Origin: Pseudorasbora parva
Lineage: Eukaryota > Chordata > Actinopteri > Cypriniformes > Gobionidae
Assembly: GCF_024679245.1 (NCBI RefSeq)
Contig: NC_090187.1
Coordinates: 23,376,495 to 23,440,494 of the forward strand
Direction: 5' to 3'
DNA length: 64,000 nt
In this document: positions 49,828 through 60,051 of the stretch, piece by piece
Layout of the letters: every line of letters begins with the position of its first letter
Numbering within the stretch: the stretch's first letter is position 1
Notes under the pieces: generated by a model
The model's input: only the letters and a program-made list of their open reading frames with translations
Told to the model about the DNA's origin: nothing
Database searches by the model: none
Translations under genes and position numbers: made by a program

Positions 49828-50439
49828 CCATAAGCTTAATTAGCTTAAGCTCATTATATATGCAAATCTTATCAAATCCTAGATGTGGGAGTTTACTTCC
49901 AAATCTCCAGTGCTGCATGCCCATCAAAACCCAGGGTTCAGGAGAGAGCCTCACATCCAGTGTAGAAAATAGCCTATTACTTATTAGTTATGATGTTTTT
50001 AAATGTAAAAAAACACACGAACATCATTAGTTGACCTCAGACAACAGTATAAAAAAGGTAAAAAGCCAGTTCATGACACCTGTAAGGGTTAACGGAAAAT
50101 TCTGTAAAATTACTGGATAATGTACTGGCAGAAAATTACCAGTACATTTCCCATTTTCAGTTTTCACAGTGTAGAATCTGAAATGCCCGCCACCAAATAG
50201 AGGCTGAAGCTGCGGCTAAAATGTTCACTTGTTCACACATTTTCTACATGGTGAAGGGATAGAGAATGGGGGCTGCCATTCCGTGGGCTATGTGACTCTC
50301 AGAACTCTTAACTGGGAGTATATCGATCTAGTGTGAGTTCACGAGTGGGAATTCATGGTTTGATTGCCATTCCAGTGCCCTTTTTGAAGGTTGGAAAAAC
50401 ACGGGTTACAGGCTGCCTGGAACGTGGAATTAGCCCCGC

Positions 50440-50596
50440 CCAGGCTATGGGGAAGTACCCTGGGTTTGGGCTAAATTCCTAGCTTGGAGCCCTTGATCCC
50501 CTCGAACAGCATGCCATATATGCTTTTTTACTATTTAACTGCTTATTATTAAAAGTGAACTTGAAAATCAATTGCCACAGGTAATATAATAAAGAC

Positions 50597-50686
<90 letters not shown>

Positions 50687-51030
50687 CAAATATTTATTTT
50701 TTACCTTTTTATTATGATAGGACAGTGAGTAGACAAGAAACAGAGAGGGAAAGAGAAGGGGGCTGAGGAAAGGTTGAACTCTGCTGCCCACAAGGCTATT
50801 GACAGTGATGATAGGACATTATTTTCAACTTGACTGCAATGTTTTATTCTCCATCATTCAATGCATATTGCCTGTACATAAATTAACCTTTATGTTATGT
50901 CCTCACAGATTAAAATCTATAAATCAAAATATTTATTGCATTTATAAGAGGAGAAGGCTCAGCACCCAAGGCTCTATCACCTATTGCCTCAAGTGTCTTT
51001 GGTCAGATTACCGGCAACAGCCATTTTAGA
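50440..51030 (+). repeat. Second copy of the 4375-4710 repeat
   Basis: Shares the block starting GGGTTTGGGCT and the terminal CAACAGCCATT. It has (TA)n at 50598-50653 followed by a T run to 50686. Confidence 0.6.
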
Positions 51031-52297
51031 GTTGTTTGTGATTTGGTCTTAGTGACTTAGAAGTGTCCTCTTGATTACTCCAAACTCTTCACAGCTATAG
51101 GAGCTGGTTCACTGCAAAAAAAAATAAAAAATAAATAAATAAATAAATAAATAAATAAATCTTATTTAGTATTTTTGTCTTGTTTCTTATTTTAAGCAAA
51201 ACTCTACAAAAAAAATGTTTTTCTTCCCACACCAATACAATCATTTTTTACTTTAAAAATATTTCTTAATGTAAGAATTTTTTGAAATTTTGACTAGAAA
51301 CAAGGAAAAAATACTAAGAAAAGCATTATTTTTTTTATTTTATTTTTTGAAAATTATATGAGATACTCTTAAAGCAACAATTTAGAAGTCCTAAAATGTC
51401 TCCTTAATCGGCAAACAGAGGCAGACAGTAGTGGAGTATTATTACTCTGCTTAAGTACATTTTTCACATGTCTGTTTTTCTTTGGAAAACGTTTTACTTC
51501 ACACCATTTCAAAGCATGGTGTTGTACTTTTTACTGCACTACGTTTCATTGTGAATCCCATTTAATACTTAATTACATTAGAAATCTAGTACTTTCTTAC
51601 TTTTAATATTAGTAATTCAAAGTTTTACTTAAGTACGACAGTACAACATTTTTTATGTACTTAAGTATTAAAGGTAAAAAGAACAACTTTTATTTATGAA
51701 ATGCAGTGCAGTAAAAAGTTTGGAATATAGTAGGGGTAGAATGATTCTCTGTAAAAAAAAGAAAAGAAAAAAGAAACGTAGCCTACTGTTCTCTACCCAT
51801 GGTTCGGCATTGGCACATACTTGCACTGCAATTTATCTCAAATCTGATGACACATCTATAATATGGTTTGTTGAAAATAACAACATGTATGCTTCTGTCG
51901 ATGGATGAACATTCTGGCTTCTCCAATAAATTTCCCAACTCTGGCTTCCCAACAACAACAGCAATGACCAAAAAGCTTGAACAAAACAGTCGTGCGAGTG
52001 CCTATGCTCGAATGTGACTCAAGTAAAGCATAAACAGTCGATACAGATGTGCAGGAAAAGGCTTCTCAAAGGGAGAGAAGCCTTTTCCTGCTGCAGGGGC
52101 TCCTCAACCAACCCCAATGTGCAGCATCCACCTGGATGATGTGACGGCAGCCGAGACAGATAGATGAATCCAATCAGTATAGCTGGACGATTAGGAGGCC
52201 ATGATGGAAAGAGGCCAATGGGCAAATTCGGACAAGATGTTGGGGTTACACCTCTACTGTTTTTCAAAGGACAACCTAGAATTTTTATCTTGTAAAT
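51031..52297. other. Unassigned with repeat fragments
   Basis: 51124-51160 is (AAAT)n. 51420-51680 resembles a fish hAT-like MITE rich in AAGTAC motifs. 52100-52290 reads CCCAATGTGCAGCATCCACC, AGGAGGCCATGATGGAAAG and GGGGTTACACC, a motif set common in cyprinid retroposon tails. The Gmr1-like element is inserted at the end of it. Confidence 0.4.
52051..52091. repeat. Perfect 17-bp stem, 7-nt loop hairpin
   Basis: GCAGGAAAAGGCTTCTC and GAGAAGCCTTTTCCTGC enclose AAAGGGA. No mismatch in the stem. Confidence 0.85.
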
Positions 52298-53119
52298 TGT
52301 GGTAGTTGAGGCCAAGAACAGGCAGGACAGAGAGTAGAAAAGAAATGGAAGTTTATTGCTTCCAACACAAAAATTATATACAGGGGCAGATTCCAACAGA
52401 AGTCATACAAAATCAAAAAACTTAAGATTTATGCTAACTGAAATTAACAAAAATCAAACAGGCCTGAAAAATAAATCTCCCCTGTAAACAAAGTAAACAA
52501 ATCAAAATCTAATTCAAAACCAAAGGTCAGAAGGCTAAGGTGGCTGGACAATACTGACTCACTCTACTTCTCCCATAATGCTATATATACCCATTTAGCC
52601 TCTACCAAACAAAAATAAGGTAAATAGCAAAATAATACAATTACCAAATAAACTCAAACAATTAACCTTTACAACACAATATCATTATCACACCTAACCT
52701 TAATACAATCATATAACAATATATATGAAAAGAAAATACTTAAATCAAACCAAGATATAACTGAATGAAACAAAGTCAAAAGATCCCCTCTAAATCAAAA
52801 TGGAATGGTACAGTCCAATTTCCTCTGGAACAGCATAAGTTTGCAGGCTGATGCCCCGCCTCTTCCTTTGTCTGCTGCCACATGGAATGCGGCCGTCACT
52901 CCATGGACCAGAAGAATCTAGGGCTCAGGTACAGTCAAAAGCACAGGAAAATATAAGAAGTGTGCACCCTTCTGTATATTTAAGCTTTGAATAAACTGTT
53001 AACTCATGTTCTTGTCGTGTGTTTTTTTGTATATGAGGGGATAAATAACAAACATTAAAATAAACTCCAAATGTTTGGTAAAAGCCAAAATATGTGAGGT
53101 ATGCTACGCACCCGTCACA
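52298..53119 (-). repeat. 3' LTR (element orientation), 822 bp
   Basis: On the minus strand it begins TGTGACGGGTGCG and ends CTACCACA. Apparently identical to the other LTR. The last 16 bases of the Gag-Pol frame including its TAG lie in it (53104-53119). The AATAAA signal is at 52352-52357. Confidence 0.95.
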
Positions 53120-56100
53120 CTCTCCCCCACCTCTGGTTCCTCAGTCACATGACGGGAGAGGAAATCCGCTGCAAGGTTCTCTTTCCCTGGTCGATGGAGA
53201 ACTGTAAATTTATAGGGTTGCAGAGACAAGTACCAGCGAGTTATCCTGGCATTAGAGTCCTTCATTTTATTTATCCATAGGAGAGCTCTATGGTCTGTCT
53301 CCAAAGTGAAGTGTCTGCCCAAAAGATAGTATTTAAAAGAGTCCAAGGCCCACTTTACTGCCAGGCATTCTTTCTCAATAGTCGAATAGCGTACCTCCCT
53401 AGGAAACAATTTACGGCTAATATAAGCCACAGGATGATAATTTCCCACTTCTCCCTGGAGTAACACTGCTCCTAGTCCAACTCCAGAAGCATCAGTCTGT
53501 AAGACAAATGGTTGATCAAACCTGGGACTGTACAACACTGGGCCTTCCTGTAGAGCTCCTTGGATATCCTGGAAAGCTCTCTGAGCCTGCTCAGTCCACT
53601 GAATCTGGTTTGGAGAACCTTTTTTAATCAGATCTGTTAGGGCAGCCGCTCTGGAGGAAAAATTGGGCACAAATCTACGATACCATCCGACTAGTCCAAG
53701 GAAAGACCTCACCTGTTTCTTGGTCTTTGGTAGGAGCCAGGACTTAATAGCTTGCACCTTCCCCACTTGAGGCCGAATGACTCCATTCCCCAGGACATAG
53801 CCCAGGTATTCTGTCTCTTCCTTCGCCAAGACACATTTACCCGGATTGATGGTCAGTCCTGCTTCTTGGATGCGTCTTAAAACCACCTGCAAGTGCTTCA
53901 GATGCTCTTCCCAGGTTCCACTAAAAATCACAATGTCATCAAGGTATGCTGAGGTAAAGTCAGACAAGCCATACAATACCTGATCCATCAGTCTTTGGAA
54001 AGTGGGCAGAGCCCCATGCAGGCCAAAAGGCATGGTCTTAAAATGATGTAGGCCCCAAGGAGTCCGGAAAGCAGTCAACTCTTTAGATCTGGTACTCAAA
54101 GGCACTTGCCAGTATCCTTTACACAGATCAACCGTGCTAAGATATTTTGCATTACCCAGGCGTTCAATCAACTCCTCAATACGCGGCATTGGGTAGGAGT
54201 CAAATTTTGAAACAGAATTTAAATATCGAAAGTCAATGCAAAATCTTGTAGTTCCATCCTTTTTTGGTACTAAGACCACAGGACTGCACCACTCACTTTT
54301 AGAAGGTTCAACCACCCCCAAAGAAATCATCAGGTCTAGTTCCTTTTTAAGAGCTGGAAGTAGACTTTCAGGGATACGATAACTCAGTCTCTTTGGAACT
54401 GCATCCTCTTTCAAGACAATGTCATGCTCCACCAGTTCTGTTAGACCCGGCCTTTCCTGGAACAATTCCGGATGACACAAAGGCTGAAGTTGTCGCTGCT
54501 GAAACACAGAGAGATGATTTAATTTAAGCACTGCCGAATTCTGAACAGGAAAATACTGCTCCTCCACCTCTTCCTCGTCTTCCACAGACCGAATCAACAT
54601 ACAGTCCTTCCGAGGGGACCACTCCTTCAAAAGATTTACATGCAAAACCCTTCTTGACCGAGCTTGTCCTGGGGTCGAAACCTCATAGGTTGTAGGTCCC
54701 AACTTCTTGAGGACTTTAAAAGGCCCTTGCCATTTGGCTAAAAGCTTACTGGACACTGAAGGCAACATTACAAGCACCTGCTGACCTGGTACAAATGAAC
54801 GGGATCTTGCAGATTTATCATACCAGGATTTTTGTTTCTGCTGTGCCTCTGCCATATGCTCTTGTGCCAGGGATGTCATCTTTCGCAGCTTTTCATGCAT
54901 GGCCACTACAAAGGATGCAACATCCAGTCCTTCCCTTTGTTCCTTCTGGCCAGCCCATGGCTCTTTCAGCAGTGACAATGGTCCTCTTACTTCATGGCCG
55001 TATAACAAGTCAAAAGGAGAAAACCCTGTGGAGGCCTGGGGTACTTCACGGTATGCAAATAACAAATAGGGCAACCATTGATTCCAGTCCGAGCCAGCCT
55101 CATTTATAAATTTCCTGAGCATACTTTTAAGGGTTTGATTAAACCTTTCTACTAATCCATCTGTTTGAGGATGGAACGGCGTAGACTTTAAGCCCTTAAT
55201 GCTCAACAACTGATAGACTTGCTTCAAGAGCTTTGAGGTAAAATTGGTCCCACAATCTGTAAGAATCTCCCTAGGGAATCCTACCCTGGAAAACAACTGA
55301 ATCAAACAGGATGCCACTTGCTTAGCGCCAATTGTCCTTAACGGAAACACTTCTGGATATTTAGTAGCATAATCACTCACAACTAACATAAACCTGTGGC
55401 CTGCCCTACTTTTCTCAACTGGACCAACAATGTCCATAGCAAGTCGTTCAAATGGAACTGCAATAACTGGAAGAGGTTGAAGGGGAGCTTTAGAGGGGAG
55501 TCTATTAGAGGTCATCTGACACTCTGGACAAGTTTTACAGAATTCTACCACATCTCTCCTGAGACCAGGCCAATAAAAATGTCTCCTAATTCGGGCCAAT
55601 GATTTTTGCCTCCCCAGGTGGCCTGCCCAGGGAATGGAATGTCCCAAAGTTAGAACTACATTTTGAACTGCCTTGGGTACTACCATCTGCAAACTATCTC
55701 CCTGTTGCCGATACAACACCTCCTCCTGGAGGACAAACCTCTCTACTATTCCTTTCTTTACGCACCCCTCACCTTCTCCTTGGCTAGCCAGCTCAGCTTG
55801 TTGATACAACAAAGACACCACAGGATCTTCTTTTTGCATTTCAGCCATGTTACTAGGAATCTTAAACCCAGTCATGTCCTCCATCTTACCATCCTCTGCC
55901 TGACCCTCAGCTAACAGGTATCTGTACTTCTCTTGCCTCCGCTGTTGTCTAGATTTCCTCACCTTACCCGGTCCAGCCACCAGCTCAGCGTCAAAGAAAG
56001 GGAGACTTTTAAGCGTTTCGGATTCATCCGCACTCTGCTTAACCTGAGCCCGGGTCATCACCATACTAGAAACAGAGTTAGGAAGCAACAAATTTAACAG

Positions 56101-57522
56101 TGAAGGAAAATCTTGACCTAAAATCACAGGATACGGTAATTTTTCTACTACTCCTACTCTCAACAAATAGGGTAGCTCATGTACCACTACCTGCACTCTA
56201 ACTATAGGGTAAACCTGCTCTTCACCATGGACACATTTAATGACCACCTTACCTTCCTTCTCTTTTAAATGCTTTGGGACCAAATGACTTTCCACCAGCG
56301 TCTGCATACTACCAGTGTCTATCAATGCCATCACAGTTTCCCCATTTACTTCTACAGGAACGGTCAAGGTTTGCGACTGAGTCAGCTTCTCTACCCCTGA
56401 TTTTGGCACTGTGCATATGTGGGAAGTTTTAGCCAATAGCTTAGGACACATGGGCTTTTTATGCCCTTCCTGGCCACAATAATAACAAATGAGCACCTGA
56501 CTAACCTGATGTAAAGGCCTAGAGGACTGATTTTCTTTTTTAAACTTCTTATTAGAAGAATTAAATTTTAAGTCACCTCGACTAGATGTTACCAAAGGCC
56601 TACCTTCACCACCTCCTTTAAGAGCTTCACCCCAAGCTTGTGAACGAGACCGGGCCGCTACGAACACATCAGCCAGGGTAGCAGCCTGGCAGGCTGTACT
56701 AGGGTTGTGTTCTCTTACCCATACCTGCAATTCTGGTGAAAGCATTCTCAAATACTGCTCTAAAATAATCACTTCCCCCACAACCTCTACAGTCTTTCCC
56801 TTGGGTTGCACCCACTTTTCATACAGTTCTCGAAGTCGTACATAAAGTTCTTTTGGAGTCTCATCAGGCTCAATCTCTAATGAACGGAATCTTTGACGGT
56901 AAGTTTCAGGATTAATGGCATACTTGCTTAAAACAGCAGATTTTACTTTTTCATATTCTAATGACTCCTCAATGTCCATGTGCACATAGGCACTCCTAGC
57001 CTTACCAGTCAATAAGGGCACTAACCTAAGGGCCCAATCAGTTTTTGCCCACTTACAGGCCAGAGCAATTCTTTCAAAAGTGGTGAGAAAATGTTCAATG
57101 TCATCAGAATCTTGCAACTTCTGCAACTTAGGCTCAATCATACCTCGGACAGGATCTGGAGCAGGAGGCACAGAGACATGTGACACATTATCAGGCATTT
57201 CAGACTGTTGATCCGGTCCTGATAAACCCCGGAGATCAGAGATTGTACGGACATCCACTTCCTCCCTAAGAAGGTTGAATTGATGCTGCATTGTTTTCCA
57301 GCGTTGATCTTGCCGAACTGCCTCACGCTGCATCTGGGCCTCTTGTCGTTGCTGAAACTCCATATTTTTCCGAAACATCCCAGCCAGGTCTTGCAGAGTC
57401 AGTTGTCCTGGATCATCAGCCAGCTGAAGAACTCCTCCCACTGCTGCAGGCTCATCCGCCAACTCCTCCACCAAAACTGCTTCATCTCGTTGTTTGAACG
57501 GTGCCAATTTCTTTGGGGCCAT
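53104..57522 (-). CDS. Gag-Pol polyprotein of a Gmr1-like retrotransposon (PR-IN-RT-RH order)
   Basis: The polyprotein builds particles and copies the element. I start at the ATG at 57522 (A at -3, G at +4), giving 1472 residues. The frame is open six codons further to a GTG. Residues about 204-295 of Gag resemble a SCAN/capsid fold (RLRELYEKWVQP, EQYLRMLSPELQVWVREH). A zinc knuckle uses C346, C349, H354, C359. Protease DTG is at 402-404. Integrase follows: H628, H635, C665, C668, then D697, D756, E792 with 35 residues between the last two, and a GPF module near 933. Only then come reverse transcriptase (D1132, YLDD 1193-1196) and RNase H (D1344, E1383, D1410, D1453). All catalytic residues are present and there is no stop or frameshift. 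Confidence 0.95.
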   Translation of the reverse strand: MAPKKLAPFKQRDEAVLVEELADEPAAVGGVLQLADDPGQLTLQDLAGMFRKNMEFQQRQEAQMQREAVRQDQRWKTMQHQFNLLREEVDVRTISDLRGLSGPDQQSEMPDNVSHVSVPPAPDPVRGMIEPKLQKLQDSDDIEHFLTTFERIALACKWAKTDWALRLVPLLTGKARSAYVHMDIEESLEYEKVKSAVLSKYAINPETYRQRFRSLEIEPDETPKELYVRLRELYEKWVQPKGKTVEVVGEVIILEQYLRMLSPELQVWVREHNPSTACQAATLADVFVAARSRSQAWGEALKGGGEGRPLVTSSRGDLKFNSSNKKFKKENQSSRPLHQVSQVLICYYCGQEGHKKPMCPKLLAKTSHICTVPKSGVEKLTQSQTLTVPVEVNGETVMALIDTGSMQTLVESHLVPKHLKEKEGKVVIKCVHGEEQVYPIVRVQVVVHELPYLLRVGVVEKLPYPVILGQDFPSLLNLLLPNSVSSMVMTRAQVKQSADESETLKSLPFFDAELVAGPGKVRKSRQQRRQEKYRYLLAEGQAEDGKMEDMTGFKIPSNMAEMQKEDPVVSLLYQQAELASQGEGEGCVKKGIVERFVLQEEVLYRQQGDSLQMVVPKAVQNVVLTLGHSIPWAGHLGRQKSLARIRRHFYWPGLRRDVVEFCKTCPECQMTSNRLPSKAPLQPLPVIAVPFERLAMDIVGPVEKSRAGHRFMLVVSDYATKYPEVFPLRTIGAKQVASCLIQLFSRVGFPREILTDCGTNFTSKLLKQVYQLLSIKGLKSTPFHPQTDGLVERFNQTLKSMLRKFINEAGSDWNQWLPYLLFAYREVPQASTGFSPFDLLYGHEVRGPLSLLKEPWAGQKEQREGLDVASFVVAMHEKLRKMTSLAQEHMAEAQQKQKSWYDKSARSRSFVPGQQVLVMLPSVSSKLLAKWQGPFKVLKKLGPTTYEVSTPGQARSRRVLHVNLLKEWSPRKDCMLIRSVEDEEEVEEQYFPVQNSAVLKLNHLSVFQQRQLQPLCHPELFQERPGLTELVEHDIVLKEDAVPKRLSYRIPESLLPALKKELDLMISLGVVEPSKSEWCSPVVLVPKKDGTTRFCIDFRYLNSVSKFDSYPMPRIEELIERLGNAKYLSTVDLCKGYWQVPLSTRSKELTAFRTPWGLHHFKTMPFGLHGALPTFQRLMDQVLYGLSDFTSAYLDDIVIFSGTWEEHLKHLQVVLRRIQEAGLTINPGKCVLAKEETEYLGYVLGNGVIRPQVGKVQAIKSWLLPKTKKQVRSFLGLVGWYRRFVPNFSSRAAALTDLIKKGSPNQIQWTEQAQRAFQDIQGALQEGPVLYSPRFDQPFVLQTDASGVGLGAVLLQGEVGNYHPVAYISRKLFPREVRYSTIEKECLAVKWALDSFKYYLLGRHFTLETDHRALLWINKMKDSNARITRWYLSLQPYKFTVLHRPGKENLAADFLSRHVTEEPEVGESVTGA
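53120..53130 (-). promoter_or_regulatory. Polypurine tract
   Basis: The minus strand reads GTGGGGGAGAG immediately before the 3' LTR, the usual plus-strand priming site. It lies inside the Gag-Pol frame. Confidence 0.85.
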
Positions 57523-57555
57523 ATTGTTACTACTCAACACTGTCCTTCACTGGCC

Positions 57556-57574
57556 AATCCCACCACTGCCACCA
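57556..57574 (-). promoter_or_regulatory. Primer-binding site, tRNA-Leu-like
   Basis: Two bases after the 5' LTR the minus strand reads TGGTGGCAGTGGTGGGATT. It is complementary to the 3' end of vertebrate leucine tRNA (ending ...CCGCTGCCACCA) with one apparent mismatch, judged from memory of tRNA ends. Confidence 0.6.
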
Positions 57575-57630
57575 TTTGTGGTAGTTGAGGCCAAGAACAG
57601 GCAGGACAGAGAGTAGAAAAGAAATGGAAG

Positions 57631-57636
57631 TTTATT
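57631..57636 (-). terminator. AATAAA polyadenylation signal in the LTR
   Basis: The minus strand reads GCAATAAACTT, 55-60 bp before the LTR end. The functional copy is the equivalent one at 52352-52357 in the 3' LTR. Confidence 0.55.
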
Positions 57637-57858
57637 GCTTCCAACACAAAAATTATATACAGGGGCAGATTCCAACAGAAGTCATACAAAATCAAAAAAC
57701 TTAAGATTTATGCTAACTGAAATTAACAAAAATCAAACAGGCCTGAAAAATAAATCTCCCCTGTAAACAAAGTAAACAAATCAAAATCTAATTCAAAACC
57801 AAAGGTCAGAAGGCTAAGGTGGCTGGACAATACTGACTCACTCTACTTCTCCCATAAT

Positions 57859-57870
57859 GCTATATATACC
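57859..57870 (-). promoter_or_regulatory. TATA-like box in the 5' LTR
   Basis: The minus strand reads GGTATATATAGC about 225 bp upstream of the AATAAA. Plausible core promoter; the start site is not determined. Confidence 0.5.
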
Positions 57871-58403
57871 CATTTAGCCTCTACCAAACAAAAATAAGGT
57901 AAATAGCAAAATAATACAATTACCAAATAAACTCAAACAATTAACCTTTACAACACAATATCATTATCACACCTAACCTTAATACAATCATATAACAATA
58001 TATATGAAAAGAAAATACTTAAATCAAACCAAGATATAACTGAATGAAACAAAGTCAAAAGATCCCCTCTAAATCAAAATGGAATGGTACAGTCCAATTT
58101 CCTCTGGAACAGCATAAGTTTGCAGGCTGATGCCCCGCCTCTTCCTTTGTCTGCTGCCACATGGAATGCGGCCGTCACTCCATGGACCAGAAGAATCTAG
58201 GGCTCAGGTACAGTCAAAAGCACAGGAAAATATAAGAAGTGTGCACCCTTCTGTATATTTAAGCTTTGAATAAACTGTTAACTCATGTTCTTGTCGTGTG
58301 TTTTTTTGTATATGAGGGGATAAATAACAAACATTAAAATAAACTCCAAATGTTTGGTAAAAGCCAAAATATGTGAGGTATGCTACGCACCCGTCACATA
58401 AAT

Positions 58404-58944
58404 GTATAAAGTGTTAAAATAAAAGTCTGATAAAAGTGTACAAAAATATGCCATCATCACAGCACACACTATAATGTTTCTCCAAGACAGAAAGAGAGTG
58501 CTTTGATGATGGCATATTTTTTGTAGTTTCCATTGAAAGAAAAAAACAAAAAAGGCTAGATTTTTTAATTGGTATTCAGATTATTGCAGGTAATCAGCTC
58601 TGTAGCAAACAAAATGTTATGATTACTTTGCAGTTTGTTAATTTTGAAGCCTAAATACAGCTAAAGGTAAGCTATAAATGAACTGCACCACTCCCGCATG
58701 ACAATGTCAACTTCATCATCATTAAGTCTTTATTAAAAAAACATTTCTCCTGAAAGTCAGTTAGCAAAAATAGTTTGTATAAGTGCACCATTTTAAAAAC
58801 GCAATGTGGCTGTGAACACAGACTAGTTTGTAGATGAGTTTTGCTGTTTGGCATGACAATGTTTAATGTCCCAGACCACTTTTGTAGTCCAATTTAGTTA
58901 CTTGTTAGCGATCCCCTTTTACAAGAATCAAGAAAAAAAAAAAA
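58404..58944. other. Unassigned; contains an 18-bp inverted repeat
   Basis: AAAAATATGCCATCATCA at 58442-58459 is inverted at 58504-58522 (ATGATGGCATATTTTTT) with a 44-nt loop. Otherwise no feature seen. Confidence 0.5.
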
Positions 58945-59349
58945 ACTGTCTTTTTAATTTTGTTTATACTGTTGTCTGAGGTCTACTAATGATGCTTGTG
59001 TGGTTTTTACATTCAAAAACATCATAACTAATAAGTAATAGGCTCTTTTCTAAACTGATTTTGAGGCTATCTCCTGAACCCTGGGTTTTGATGGGCGTGC
59101 TGCACTGGAGACTTGGAAGTAAACACCCACGTCTAGGATTGGTGAAGATTTGCGTAATTAATGAGCTTCAGCCCCGCTGACATATCTAGCCCCTGTCAGT
59201 TCAGTTCACATGAGGGAGAGATTATTTTGAAAGCGGCAACTGCAACTTGTCTTTATCAAACAAACACAATGATTTATTTCTCATCCACCCGCGATTGTAT
59301 TACATGGCCTGCACCCGCACAATTGGTTGATATAAGCGTGAAATGCGTG

Positions 59350-59350
<1 letters not shown>

Positions 59351-59390
<40 letters not shown>
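59351..59390. repeat. (CA)n microsatellite
   Basis: About 40 bp of CA in family C copy 3, where copy 1 also has (GT)n. Confidence 0.95.
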
Positions 59391-59394
<4 letters not shown>

Positions 59395-59519
59395 ACGCCC
59401 AGATCAAGAAATCATTTCTGCTGATGGGCATACCTTTTGGTAGCCCCGGGACTAGTACTATTACATATAAAAGAGACATTTTTCTTACATAAGTTTGTTG
59501 CACCATTCCTGCCGGATCC

Positions 59520-60051
59520 TAGCCTAGAAATCTAGACGCACCCTAGCGGCAGCAAATTTAATTTGCCCGCAAGTGTCATCTAGGCACTCTCAATACCTAT
59601 CTGAGCTGTATTTCTCAGAATCTGGACGGCCCAATCACATCGTGTAGGCTATAGAGTCGGCAGGCGGGGCCATAATGACGACGGCCGAGTTGCGTTAGCG
59701 CTTCTAGTAACACAGAAACTGGTGAACGGCGGCGGTCTTTCGAATCAGCTCTGCCCACGCCTCCGGAAGACTTGGAGTTAAGCTTTCCTCTGAGAAAAGA
59801 ACAAAGAGCGTCACTGAAGTCATTCTTAAAAAGGGAAGATGTGTTCGGAGTTTAGTCGACCGGATACGGCGAATGTTTAATCAGTCAGCGAGCTCTGCTT
59901 CACCGTCGTTGCTCCGGTTGGTGTAGCGCTATCCTATCGCGTGCAGAGGGAGTTTGAAAGACAACCGTTAATCCCGCCCCTTTGGATTGAGCCCTGTCTA
60001 TGGGGAGTTTCCAGACCAAACATCTTGATGTGGGTCTGGCTTGTCAGGCTA
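59520..60051 (+). mobile_element. 9-bp-TSD MITE, copy 3
   Basis: Starts TAGCCTAGAAATCTAGACGC and ends with the complement of TAGCCTGACAAGCCAGACCC. Perfect 9-bp flanks GCCGGATCC (59511-59519, 60052-60060). Confidence 0.9.
59760..59900 (+). pseudogene. RecQ-helicase-like fragment in the 9-bp-TSD MITE
   Basis: Reads EDLELSFPLRKEQRASLKSF, LKREDVFGV, a stop, then STGYGECLI. Same position and frame as in copies 1 and 2. Motif I has Glu in place of the catalytic Lys and a stop lies before it. Confidence 0.55.

Larger units (their letters stand above)
57577..58398 (-). repeat. 5' LTR (element orientation), 822 bp
   Basis: Same sequence and length as 52298-53119. From the TATA-like box, U3 is about 560 bp and R plus U5 about 260 bp. 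Confidence 0.95.
52293..58403 (-). mobile_element. Complete Gmr1-like Ty3/gypsy LTR retrotransposon with 5-bp TSD
   Basis: Two 822-bp direct repeats (52298-53119, 57577-58398) bound one Gag-Pol frame on the minus strand. TAAAT flanks both sides (52293-52297, 58399-58403). The primer site, polypurine tract, TATA-like box and AATAAA are all in place. The pol order, integrase before reverse transcriptase, is that of Gmr1-type elements of fish and other deuterostomes rather than ordinary Ty3/gypsy. There is no env frame. I saw no LTR difference, which implies a recent insertion. Confidence 0.95.

Noticed and set aside
54795..55109. Plus-strand frames opposite Gag-Pol
   Set aside because: Antisense shadows of a strongly supported coding region.
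57523..57540. GTG at 57540 as the Gag-Pol start
   Set aside because: The ATG at 57522 has a favourable context, and GTG initiation is not expected in a vertebrate element.
52293..58403. Endogenous retrovirus with env
   Set aside because: Gag-Pol fills the space between the LTRs and no envelope-like frame exists. Domain order is Gmr1-like, not retroviral.
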